Shown one piece after another: positions 43,854 to 51,658 of a stretch of 64,000 nt of DNA. The DNA is from Njordibacter sp937773555 (GTDB lineage: Bacteria > Pseudomonadota > Gammaproteobacteria > Pseudomonadales > Balneatricaceae). The translations under genes and the position numbers were made by a program. The stretch's first letter is position 1. Every line of letters begins with the position of its first letter. The notes below the pieces were generated by a model. That model did no database searches. It was not told where the DNA came from and saw only the letters and a program-made list of their open reading frames with translations. The DNA lies in contig NZ_CP159830.1 in assembly GCF_047730085.1 (NCBI RefSeq), positions 62,001-126,000 of the forward strand, written 5' to 3'.

Positions 43854-45089
43854 GTGACACAAGACCAGAACAAAGCGAATACTAAGGTGCCTAGCAAAGG
43901 CGCAGACCCACAAGTATCCAACCCTAAAACAGCTAAGGTTTCTAAATCTGTGGACCGAGCTAGTGCAGCAAAAACAAAGCCAGCAAGCCAAGGCAAACTA
44001 AGCTTGTTGTGGCTACTTGTTGTGCTATTAATGGCAGCGGTCGCCGGGTTGGGTTACGTGCAGTGGCAAGCACAATCCTATACTGCGGTGCTCATGTCAG
44101 ACCAAAGTGGCCAATCTAAAATACTCCAAAATTGGCAGCAACAACAGCAGTCATTGTCACAAAAGCTAGATGACTTAACCCTTGCAAACACTTCTGCACA
44201 GCGTGCTATTTCCACCCAACAAACAGACTTAAAAACTAATCAGCAACGCATGGACCAGGCTTTAGTGCGTGCCTTAGAAGCCATGGCTAAAACCCAACTA
44301 GACCAGGGTAAAGTATTGCCTCAGTGGCAGTTGGCAGAAGCTGAATACCTGTTGCGGTTAGCCAACCAGCGTTTGGCTATGGAGCAAGCTAGTGAGTCTG
44401 CAATGGCCCTACTTAAGGCTGCCGACATCATCATTCGAGATAGTGAACAAGTGGGCACCTATGGAATCAGAAGTGCCATTGCGGCAGATTTAGCCGCCCT
44501 TACAGCTGTTCCAAGTGTCGACGTACAAGGTGTTTATGCAAAGCTTGCTGCGCTTTCTGGTTTAGCGTCAAAGCTGACCTTTATTCCACCCAGAAGTAAG
44601 GTAGCGGCCACTGATAAGGCACTTGGGCTAGGTCTTGAAAATGAGGCTATGATCGCGCCAACAGAAGAAATCAAATGGACTCAGTCTGTTTGGCAGGACA
44701 CTAAAAGCGTGGCTGCCAGTATTTTTGGGGAATTAAAACAGCTGGTTAAGGTGCAATCACGCACTCAAGAAGACCAGCAGCTGCTGACGCCTGCAGCTGA
44801 GTTATTAGTGCGTATGCGTATTGAAATGGCATTAAGCCAAACTCAAGTTGCCCTTTTGCGTCGCCAGCAGACGATTTATGATCAATCTTTGGTAGGTGTA
44901 AAGCAACTTTTAGCTCAATACTATCGGCCAACTGACCTTATCGTCCAAGCAATGTATGTTCAGATTGACTTGCTTGATGAGGTGAAGGTTCTAGTTAATA
45001 TGCCTAATATCAGTGGTTCCCTGATTGCTTTGCAAGGCTTTGTTGCCACATTGCACGATACTCCAGCTGAGCCATCGGTGGGAGAGTAG
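43854..45089 (+). CDS. hemX: HemX membrane protein
   Basis: An inner-membrane protein of the hemCD operon; often labelled uroporphyrin-III C-methyltransferase, but this HemX type has no methyltransferase domain. The 411-residue product has a charged, Lys/Ala-rich cytoplasmic N-terminus (residues 1-47), one membrane helix (about 49-68), a coiled-coil region (about 80-150), then a periplasmic domain with AEAEYLLRLANQRLAMEQ, the best-conserved block. The GTG start at 43854 has AAAAAGGA about 9 bases upstream. Proposed roles in heme trafficking are unproven. Confidence 0.88.
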   Translation: MTQDQNKANTKVPSKGADPQVSNPKTAKVSKSVDRASAAKTKPASQGKLSLLWLLVVLLMAAVAGLGYVQWQAQSYTAVLMSDQSGQSKILQNWQQQQQSLSQKLDDLTLANTSAQRAISTQQTDLKTNQQRMDQALVRALEAMAKTQLDQGKVLPQWQLAEAEYLLRLANQRLAMEQASESAMALLKAADIIIRDSEQVGTYGIRSAIAADLAALTAVPSVDVQGVYAKLAALSGLASKLTFIPPRSKVAATDKALGLGLENEAMIAPTEEIKWTQSVWQDTKSVAASIFGELKQLVKVQSRTQEDQQLLTPAAELLVRMRIEMALSQTQVALLRRQQTIYDQSLVGVKQLLAQYYRPTDLIVQAMYVQIDLLDEVKVLVNMPNISGSLIALQGFVATLHDTPAEPSVGE

Positions 45090-45092
45090 ATT

Positions 45093-46292
45093 ATGCGCTT
45101 TTTAACTCTTATTGTTTTATTGGTATTACTAGTGGGCGCTGGGCTGGGCAGCTTAATTAATGTAGACCCAGGGTATGTGTTACTAGCGTGGGGTGATACC
45201 AGCATAGAAATGAGCATTTGGGTGCTATTAATTGGCATTGTTTTAGTATGTGTAACCATGTCTTTAAGCCTGCGCTTTATTATTGCACTCAATTTACCCT
45301 TTCGGGTGCTTGGCAGCTGGCAGCAGACTAGCCGTATAAAGCGTATGCAGTTGCAAACTCGCCAAGGCTTGCTGGCTTTGGCTGATGGCCAAAACGTGCG
45401 TGCAGAAAAAAAGTTTTTGGAACTTGCGCCCACTACCAGTCAGCCTATTGTTGTGTTGCCTGCACTGGCAACTGCGATGGGTAGGCAGGGCAAGATTGCT
45501 GAAGCGCGACAGGTACTCAAGAAATTGGTAACAGAGTTCCCAGGTACCCAGCAACTAGTGCATTTAAAGCTTGCCGAAATTTCTCTATTTCAAGGTGATG
45601 ATGATGCCGCGCTTAATGCTTTACAAAGCCTACATCAGCTCAATCCTAGGCATGCAGAAGCGAATCAGTTGTTATTGGATTTATTGCAGCGGCAACAAAT
45701 GTGGCCTGAGCTTATTAACTTATTGTTGGTAGTGGGAAGTCATAACCAGCTTAGCCAAGAGCAATTGGCACAGCAGCAGCAATTAGCCTACGGGCGAGCT
45801 TTTAGTGCAACGAGAAGGCAAGATGGCAGTGCAGCGAAGAGTAGCCTAGACCAACTTCACTCTTTGTGGAGCAAAGCGCCAAAGAGTATCACCAGCCACG
45901 GCCCAAGTATTATTACTTACACTAAGGCCATGGCTCGTGTTGAAGGTGATACTGCCAAGACAACACAAGTATTCATAGAGCAGACCCTTAAACTACAGTG
46001 GTTGGACGAGCTGGTGCTTGAGTATGCACACTTGCCTTTAACAGATGTGCAGAAAAGCTTAACCAAGGCTGAGGCTTGGCAAGCTAATGCCAAGGATAGT
46101 GCGGCGCTTCAGCTCACACTAGGTCGCTTATGCAGACGTTTGGAACTGTGGGGTAAAGCCCAAGATTACTTACAAGCCAGTATAACCTTGCAAGCCAGTA
46201 AAGAAGCACACGCCGAAATGGCCAGGTTACAGCATAAAATGGGTCATGTTGATGCGGCGATAGAGCATTATCGGCTAGCGAGTGTATTTTAA
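45093..46292 (+). CDS. hemY: HemY-type TPR membrane protein
   Basis: Proteobacterial HemY (not the unrelated protoporphyrinogen oxidase). The 399-residue protein has two N-terminal membrane helices (about 3-20 and 40-62) around the conserved INVDPGYVLLAWGDTSIEMS, then tetratricopeptide-like repeats (TRQGLLALADGQNVRAEKKFLE near 105; GKIAEARQVLKKLVTEFP near 140; further repeats to the end). E. coli HemY has been linked to coordinating heme-synthesis enzymes. It lies three bases after hemX. Confidence 0.9.
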   Translation: MRFLTLIVLLVLLVGAGLGSLINVDPGYVLLAWGDTSIEMSIWVLLIGIVLVCVTMSLSLRFIIALNLPFRVLGSWQQTSRIKRMQLQTRQGLLALADGQNVRAEKKFLELAPTTSQPIVVLPALATAMGRQGKIAEARQVLKKLVTEFPGTQQLVHLKLAEISLFQGDDDAALNALQSLHQLNPRHAEANQLLLDLLQRQQMWPELINLLLVVGSHNQLSQEQLAQQQQLAYGRAFSATRRQDGSAAKSSLDQLHSLWSKAPKSITSHGPSIITYTKAMARVEGDTAKTTQVFIEQTLKLQWLDELVLEYAHLPLTDVQKSLTKAEAWQANAKDSAALQLTLGRLCRRLELWGKAQDYLQASITLQASKEAHAEMARLQHKMGHVDAAIEHYRLASVF

Positions 46293-46355
46293 TATTGACA
46301 CTTGACCCAGCTTGGGGGAGACTGTGGTCATTCCAGCAAGACCTTCTGTCTAATC

Positions 46356-46373
46356 GGCCGGCTTTTACCGGCT
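46356..46373 (+). promoter_or_regulatory. Hairpin in the leader region of rho
   Basis: GCCGG (46357-46361) and CCGGC (46368-46372) form a 5-bp G/C stem around CTTTTA, about 65 bases before the rho ATG. No T tract follows directly. rho leaders carry autoregulatory sites in other bacteria; that this hairpin acts so is only a guess. Confidence 0.3.
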
Positions 46374-46437
46374 AACTTAGCCTTATCACTCTACTAACTT
46401 TATTTTCCCCCTAGCGCGCACTGACGCCTATCTAACT

Positions 46438-47697
46438 ATGAATCTTACTGAATTAAAAACAAAGACAATGCCTGAACTCGTCGAGATTGCCCAAGGCATG
46501 GGACTCGATAATGTTGCCCGATCTCGTAAACAAGAATGCATCTTTAGTATTCTTAAACGCCATGCCAAGAGTGGCGAAGATATTTTTGGCCAAGGTGTAT
46601 TAGAAATTTTACAAGATGGCTTTGGCTTTTTACGCTCGGCAGATGCTTCTTATTTAGCAGGGCCTGACGACATTTATGTGTCACCAAGTCAGATTCGCCG
46701 CTTTAGTCTGCGCACAGGCGACAGCATAGATGGCAAAATCCGCCCGCCTAAAGACGGTGAACGTTATTTTGCTCTACTTAAAGTTAGTAGCATTAATTAC
46801 GGGCCACCAGAGCAAGCTAAACATAAGGTGTTGTTCGAAAACCTAACACCTTTGTTCCCCACAGAACGTTTAACCATGGAGCTTGGCAACGGGTCTAGTG
46901 AAGATTTAACCGCTCGAATAATTGACCTAACGGCGCCAATGGGCAAAGGGCAGAGAGCTTTAATTGTATCTCCACCTAAAGCTGGTAAAACCTTGATGTT
47001 GCAAAACATCGCTCACTCTATTACCCGCAACAACCCAGATTGTCATTTGATTGTATTACTGATCGATGAACGACCAGAAGAAGTGACCGACATGAAGCGC
47101 TCAGTGCGTGGCGAAGTAGTTGCCAGTACCTTTGATGAGCCACCTTCACGCCATGTTCAAGTTGCTGAAATGGTTGTAGAAAAAGCTAAGCGTTTGGTAG
47201 AGCACAAAAAAGATGTGATTATCTTATTAGATTCAATTACCCGTTTGGCCCGTGCTTATAATACTGTTATTCCTTCTTCTGGCAAGGTGCTAACCGGTGG
47301 TGTCGACGCCCATGCTCTAGAACGCCCTAAGCGTTTTTTTGGTGCTGCGCGTAATATTGAAGAGGGTGGCAGTTTAACTATTATCGCTACCGCATTAACT
47401 GAAACGGGCTCTAAGATGGACGAAGTCATCTTTGAAGAATTTAAGGGCACAGGCAACTCGGAAGTTCATTTAGATCGTAAAATTGCCGAACGTCGCGTTT
47501 TCCCTGCGATCAATATTCGAAAGTCATCAACCCGCCGTGAAGAGTTATTAACCCGTGACGATGAATTGCAGCGGATGTGGATTCTGCGTAAGTTGTTGGA
47601 TCCAATGGAAGATGGTCAAGCGACTGAGTTTTTATTGGATAAGCTTAAAGGTGCCAAAACCAACGAAGAGTTCTTCATGTCAATGAAGCGAAAGTAA
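46438..47697 (+). CDS. rho: Transcription termination factor Rho
   Basis: Hexameric RNA helicase that ends transcription. The 419-residue protein starts MNLTELKTKTMPELVEIA, with the primary RNA-binding cold-shock fold GFGFLRSADASYL and DIYVSPSQIRRFSLRTGD, Walker A SPPKAGKTLM near residue 179, Walker B DVIILLDSITRLARAYN near 260, and the secondary-site loops GKVLTGGVDAHAL and FKGTGNSE. No N-terminal insertion is present. It follows hemY after 145 bases with no gene. Confidence 0.97.
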   Translation: MNLTELKTKTMPELVEIAQGMGLDNVARSRKQECIFSILKRHAKSGEDIFGQGVLEILQDGFGFLRSADASYLAGPDDIYVSPSQIRRFSLRTGDSIDGKIRPPKDGERYFALLKVSSINYGPPEQAKHKVLFENLTPLFPTERLTMELGNGSSEDLTARIIDLTAPMGKGQRALIVSPPKAGKTLMLQNIAHSITRNNPDCHLIVLLIDERPEEVTDMKRSVRGEVVASTFDEPPSRHVQVAEMVVEKAKRLVEHKKDVIILLDSITRLARAYNTVIPSSGKVLTGGVDAHALERPKRFFGAARNIEEGGSLTIIATALTETGSKMDEVIFEEFKGTGNSEVHLDRKIAERRVFPAINIRKSSTRREELLTRDDELQRMWILRKLLDPMEDGQATEFLLDKLKGAKTNEEFFMSMKRK

Positions 47698-47727
47698 CTG
47701 CCTGATATATTGGAGACCGCGTAGGTT

Positions 47728-49227
47728 ATGAGTATGAAATACAAAGATCTACGCGACTTCATTGCGAGTTTAGAAGCTCAAGGTGAACTTAAGCGCATTA
47801 CCACAGAGGTAGATCCATACCTTGAGATGACCGAAATCTGCGACCGCACCTTGCGCGCAGAAGGCCCAGCCTTATTATTTGAAAACCCAAAAGGTTATGA
47901 CACTCCAGTATTGGCTAACCTGTTCGGCACACCCAAGCGAGTGGCGCTGGGCATGGGCGCCGAAAGTGTAGAAAGCCTGCGTGATGTAGGCCACCTTCTT
48001 GCCTCTTTAAAAGAACCAGAACCCCCTAAAGGATTCAAAGACGCCCTAGGCAAGCTACCTCTTTACAAGCAAGTGCTGAACATGGGCCCTAAGCTCATTA
48101 AAAAGCCACCATGCCAACAATATGTCATGATGGGCGACGAAGTAGACCTTAGTAAGCTGCCTATCCAAACCTGTTGGCCAGACGACGCAGGCCCACTCAT
48201 TACATGGCCTTTGGTTATTACCCGTGGGCCAAGTAAAAAACGTCAAAACCTCGGCATATACCGACAACAAGTGATTGGAAAAAATCGTTTAATCATGCGT
48301 TGGCTATCTCACCGTGGTGGTGCTTTGGATTTTCGTGAATGGAAAATTGCTCATCCGGGTGAAAACTTTCCTATCTCTGTAGCCTTGGGAGCAGACCCTG
48401 CCACCATTTTAGGCGCAGTAACGCCTGTGCCAGACACTCTGAGTGAATATGCCTTTGCTGGTCTGTTACGTGGTAGTAAAACGGAAGTGGCCACTTGCCT
48501 AACCAATGATCTGCAAGTGCCAGCCAGTGCTGAGTACATCTTAGAAGGCCATATTGCTCCAGATGATATGGCAGACGAGGGTCCCTTTGGTGATCATACG
48601 GGCTATTACAATGAAGTAGATAGTTTTCCAGTGTTCACTGTAACCTGTATTACTCACCGAAAAGATCCTATTTATCACAGCACCTTTACCGGACGTCCAC
48701 CAGATGAGCCGGCGGTGTTGGGTGTTGCTCTTAACGAAGTGTTTATCCCACTGTTACAAAAGCAATTTCCGGAAATCACTGATTTCTACCTGCCACCAGA
48801 GGGCTGCTCTTATCGTATGGCTATAGTGACCATGAAGAAGCAGTACCCGGGTCATGCCAAGCGTGTGATGATGGGTGTTTGGTCTTTTTTACGCCAATTT
48901 ATGTACACTAAGTTTGTTATCGTTACGGATGATGACATCAACGCCCGAGATTGGAAAGACGTGATCTGGGCTATGACCACCCGGATGGATCCAGCACGAG
49001 ACACTTTGCTAGTAGAAAACACTCCGATTGATTACTTAGACTTTGCTTCACCTGTTTCTGGCTTAGGCTCTAAAATGGGTATGGACGCCACCCATAAATG
49101 GGAAGGTGAAACCACCCGTGAATGGGGGCGTACTATTACTATGGACGAGTCTGTGAAGCAGCGTGTAGATGATCTGTGGGACGAATTAGGTATTTTTAAC
49201 ATTGGATCTTCGGTAGATAAACATTGA
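47728..49227 (+). CDS. ubiD: 4-hydroxy-3-polyprenylbenzoate decarboxylase
   Basis: Removes the ring carboxyl group in ubiquinone synthesis using prenylated FMN made by UbiX. The 499-residue protein has YKDLRDFIASLEAQGELKRI at the start, the long RGPSKKRQNLGIYRQQVIGKNRL stretch, EGPFGDHTGYYNEVD (metal/prFMN loop with conserved Glu) and FVIVTDDDINARDWKDVIWAM. It follows rho by 30 bases, as in Pseudomonas and E. coli relatives, and its TGA overlaps the glpK start. Confidence 0.95.
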   Translation: MSMKYKDLRDFIASLEAQGELKRITTEVDPYLEMTEICDRTLRAEGPALLFENPKGYDTPVLANLFGTPKRVALGMGAESVESLRDVGHLLASLKEPEPPKGFKDALGKLPLYKQVLNMGPKLIKKPPCQQYVMMGDEVDLSKLPIQTCWPDDAGPLITWPLVITRGPSKKRQNLGIYRQQVIGKNRLIMRWLSHRGGALDFREWKIAHPGENFPISVALGADPATILGAVTPVPDTLSEYAFAGLLRGSKTEVATCLTNDLQVPASAEYILEGHIAPDDMADEGPFGDHTGYYNEVDSFPVFTVTCITHRKDPIYHSTFTGRPPDEPAVLGVALNEVFIPLLQKQFPEITDFYLPPEGCSYRMAIVTMKKQYPGHAKRVMMGVWSFLRQFMYTKFVIVTDDDINARDWKDVIWAMTTRMDPARDTLLVENTPIDYLDFASPVSGLGSKMGMDATHKWEGETTREWGRTITMDESVKQRVDDLWDELGIFNIGSSVDKH

Positions 49228-50714
49228 AAAATGACGCTTACATCCTCACTATTGATCAAGGTACTACCAGTTCTCGGTGTATCATTTTTGCTGCAGATGG
49301 CACTGTAATTAGTTCAGCACAGTACGAATTTGAACAGCATTACCCTGACAATGGCTGGGTTGAGCATCACCCACCAGACCTTTTAGATACCGTTGTTCAG
49401 GCCTGCCGTAAAAGCCTTGCAGATAGTGGCTTAAAGGCTCAGCAAATTGCTGGCATAGGCATCACTAATCAGCGTGAAACCACCTTAGTGTGGGATAAGT
49501 CTACTGGCGAAGCTATCTATCCAGCCATAGTATGGCAAGACCGCCGTACTGCGGTAATGTGCGACAAGTTAAAACAAGAAGGGCATGAAACGACAGTTAC
49601 CTCTCTCACAGGCTTGCTGTTAGATCCTTATTTCTCAGCGACCAAATTGAGCTGGATCTTAGATCATGTAGAGGGCGCTCGTGCGCGTGCTGAACAAGGT
49701 GAGTTGTTATTTGGGACGGTTGACAGTTACCTCATGTGGCACTTAAGTGGTGGCCAGATCCATGCCACAGATGCAACCAATGCGTCGCGTACCTTGCTGT
49801 TTAACATCCATACTCAAATGTGGGACCAAGGCCTGCTGGAACTCTTTAATATACCTCAAGCTATGTTGCCAGAGGTTAAAGATAGTGCGGACAATTTTGG
49901 TTTCATAGAAGAAACCGTTCTCGGTCACCAACTGCCTATTTATGCCGTAGCTGGAGACCAACATGCTGCCCTATTCGGGCAAGCTTGTTTTAAATCTGGA
50001 ATGGCCAAGAGCACCTATGGTACGGGGTGTTTTTTAATGCTTAATACAGGCGATAAGCCTCTCCAATCAGCAAGCCGGCTATTAACTACGATGGCGTACC
50101 GCCTTAATGGTAAGCCAGTATATGCCCTAGAGGGAAGTATTTTTGTCGCTGGAGCGGCTATTCAGTGGCTAAGAGATGGGTTGAAAATAATTAGTAGTGC
50201 TAGCGAGGTAGAACCCTTGGCCGCGTCTGTCACGGCTGACCACGGGGTTTACATGGTGCCCGCATTTACTGGCCTAGGTGCGCCATACTGGGACCCACTG
50301 GCTCGCGGTGCTATTTTTGGATTAACCCGTGATACGGGTATTGAAGAGATCGTCAGCGCAGGAGTGCAGTCTGTTTGTTATCAGACCAAAGACCTACAAA
50401 AAGCTATGGAAAAAGACGGCGTGCGCTTAGATACGTTAAGAGTAGATGGAGGCATGGTGGTGAATAATTGGTTTTTGTCCCACTTGTCTAATGTGCTAGA
50501 CGCAAAGGTCTCTCGGCCTACCTGTGTAGAAAGTAGTGCTCTAGGAGTGGCTTATTTAGCCGGGCTGCAGGCCAAGGTATATGATTCACTAGAAGAACTT
50601 AGTGAAATGTGGCAGTGCGACCGCACTTTTACGGCCACTATGCCAGAGTCAACTCGAGATCATTTATACAATGGTTGGTTAAGTGCAGTGAACAAAGTGC
50701 GCACCCAGACTTAA
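49224..50714 (+). CDS. glpK: Glycerol kinase
   Basis: Phosphorylates glycerol to sn-glycerol-3-phosphate. The 496-residue FGGY kinase has LTIDQGTTSSRCIIF near residue 8, GITNQRETTLVWDKSTG with WQDRRT near 100, GTVDSYLMWHLSGG, and the ATP-site GTGCFLMLNTG. The start is TTG at 49224, overlapping the ubiD stop (TTGA); the next ATG is out of frame. No SD is obvious, so translation may depend on termination of ubiD. No glpF, glpD or glpR is adjacent, which is unusual. Confidence 0.94.
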   Translation: MKNDAYILTIDQGTTSSRCIIFAADGTVISSAQYEFEQHYPDNGWVEHHPPDLLDTVVQACRKSLADSGLKAQQIAGIGITNQRETTLVWDKSTGEAIYPAIVWQDRRTAVMCDKLKQEGHETTVTSLTGLLLDPYFSATKLSWILDHVEGARARAEQGELLFGTVDSYLMWHLSGGQIHATDATNASRTLLFNIHTQMWDQGLLELFNIPQAMLPEVKDSADNFGFIEETVLGHQLPIYAVAGDQHAALFGQACFKSGMAKSTYGTGCFLMLNTGDKPLQSASRLLTTMAYRLNGKPVYALEGSIFVAGAAIQWLRDGLKIISSASEVEPLAASVTADHGVYMVPAFTGLGAPYWDPLARGAIFGLTRDTGIEEIVSAGVQSVCYQTKDLQKAMEKDGVRLDTLRVDGGMVVNNWFLSHLSNVLDAKVSRPTCVESSALGVAYLAGLQAKVYDSLEELSEMWQCDRTFTATMPESTRDHLYNGWLSAVNKVRTQT

Positions 50715-50746
50715 TACGTGCGCTAGATAGCGCACGTAATCTTTTT
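50715..50746 (+). terminator. Strong intrinsic terminator after glpK
   Basis: TACGTGCGCT (50715-50724) pairs perfectly with AGCGCACGTA (50729-50738) around AGAT, followed by ATCTTTTTG. It begins right after the glpK stop. The opposite strand has no T tract, so it acts on the plus strand. Confidence 0.85.
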
Positions 50747-50757
50747 GTTTTATTGAT

Positions 50758-51204
50758 TTACTGAGCAGTAGCGTCCCGAGGTGAAACAGTCACTGAAATT
50801 TGGCTGCCGCTCAAAGTACCTCGTTTAATTTGAATCGTGGCCACACGGTTGCCTTTTTCGTAAGTAAGCACTGATGTTTCAGACTGAACAGACGTGATAT
50901 TAATCCAGCCTTGGCTAGGCATGTTAGCCATATAATACTCAAAAGCCTGTACCGTATCTAACTTAGATTTCAACACAGCGCGGCCAATCCATTGTTCCCC
51001 AGTATTCAGTAGCAAAGACTTGTCCACAGCTAATTGATCATTAGCAGAAATAGGGATGTCGGCATACGAATTAGCAACTGCCGGGCTATTACCGGCTAAA
51101 GTTGCACCGTCAGTGCTTGGTATAGTGGTAGCAGGTAAGCTACAAGCACTTATAATTACCAGCCCAAGCACTAAACTTGCGGCTTTAACAGATTGATTCA
51201 CCAT
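50758..51204 (-). CDS. Small conserved outer-membrane-type lipoprotein
   Basis: A 148-residue lipoprotein of unknown role. Residues 1-21 form a signal with lipobox IISAC (Cys21); residues 22-45 are a Ser/Thr/Pro-rich linker. A small alpha/beta domain (about 60-148) has EQWIGRAVLKSKLDTVQAFEYYMANMP, then SQGWINITSVQSETSVLTYEKG and VATIQIKRGTLSGSQISVTV. That region looks like a compact fold seen in envelope lipoproteins, but I cannot name the family. It is convergent with glpK across its terminator. Confidence 0.7.
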   Translation of the reverse strand: MVNQSVKAASLVLGLVIISACSLPATTIPSTDGATLAGNSPAVANSYADIPISANDQLAVDKSLLLNTGEQWIGRAVLKSKLDTVQAFEYYMANMPSQGWINITSVQSETSVLTYEKGNRVATIQIKRGTLSGSQISVTVSPRDATAQ

Positions 51205-51312
51205 GGCGTAATGTCCTTTTAACAGATCAATTTAACGATACACCCTACAAGTATAACCAAGCCAGACTATGAAAACAGCATTTTACCTTTCTATTACCGT
51301 TATTATCCCTAC

Positions 51313-51576
51313 CTAGGGCCGAGCTAATTGCATCAACTGCCATTGCTTTGTGGCTCTAAGGGTAAGCTGTCCGTTGGGCATCAATGCTATAGCTTTATTT
51401 AAACGTTGCTCAGCCAGTGTGAGGTGCCCACTTTCCATGTAACCCAACGCCAACTGGGCATAGATATTGGCAGCTAATTGCTGTTGTTTTGGCTTAATTT
51501 TGGCATCAAAACTACACCCGCTGAGCCATGTCAGGGCCATAAAAACACTGATTAGTAAATTCCCTTTTGTCATCAT
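51313..51576 (-). CDS. Short PilF/PilW-like lipoprotein with one TPR unit
   Basis: An 87-residue lipoprotein. The signal ends with lipobox LSGC (Cys21), then QLAANIYAQLALGYMESGHLTLAEQRLNKAIALMP forms a single tetratricopeptide repeat (about 35-70). PilF, the pilotin of the PilQ secretin, begins much like this (AYIQLGLGYLQ.GN..LAK) but continues for 250 residues with six repeats; here the frame ends after one. It may be a truncated PilF or an independent small TPR lipoprotein. No continuation was seen in other frames of the 108-base gap downstream. Confidence 0.55.
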   Translation of the reverse strand: MMTKGNLLISVFMALTWLSGCSFDAKIKPKQQQLAANIYAQLALGYMESGHLTLAEQRLNKAIALMPNGQLTLRATKQWQLMQLARP

Positions 51577-51601
51577 TAAAGCCTAGTACAAAAGTTACAC
51601 A

Positions 51602-51630
51602 TTGTTTGCTTTTGATAAAATTTATATACT
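51602..51630 (+). promoter_or_regulatory. Promoter of the MMPL-LolA-barrel operon
   Basis: TTGTTT (51602-51607) and TATACT (51625-51630) are 17 bases apart. A start near 51637 gives a leader of about 22 bases to the TTG start at 51659. The TTG at 51602, a possible translation start, is thus part of the -35 box. Confidence 0.6.
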
Positions 51631-51658
51631 TAAATCTGATGTATTATTTGGAGTTTAT

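Noticed and set aside
51602..51658. TTG at 51602 as start of the MMPL transporter
   Set aside because: It is part of a -35 box; the TTG at 51659 has a GGAG ribosome site at good distance.
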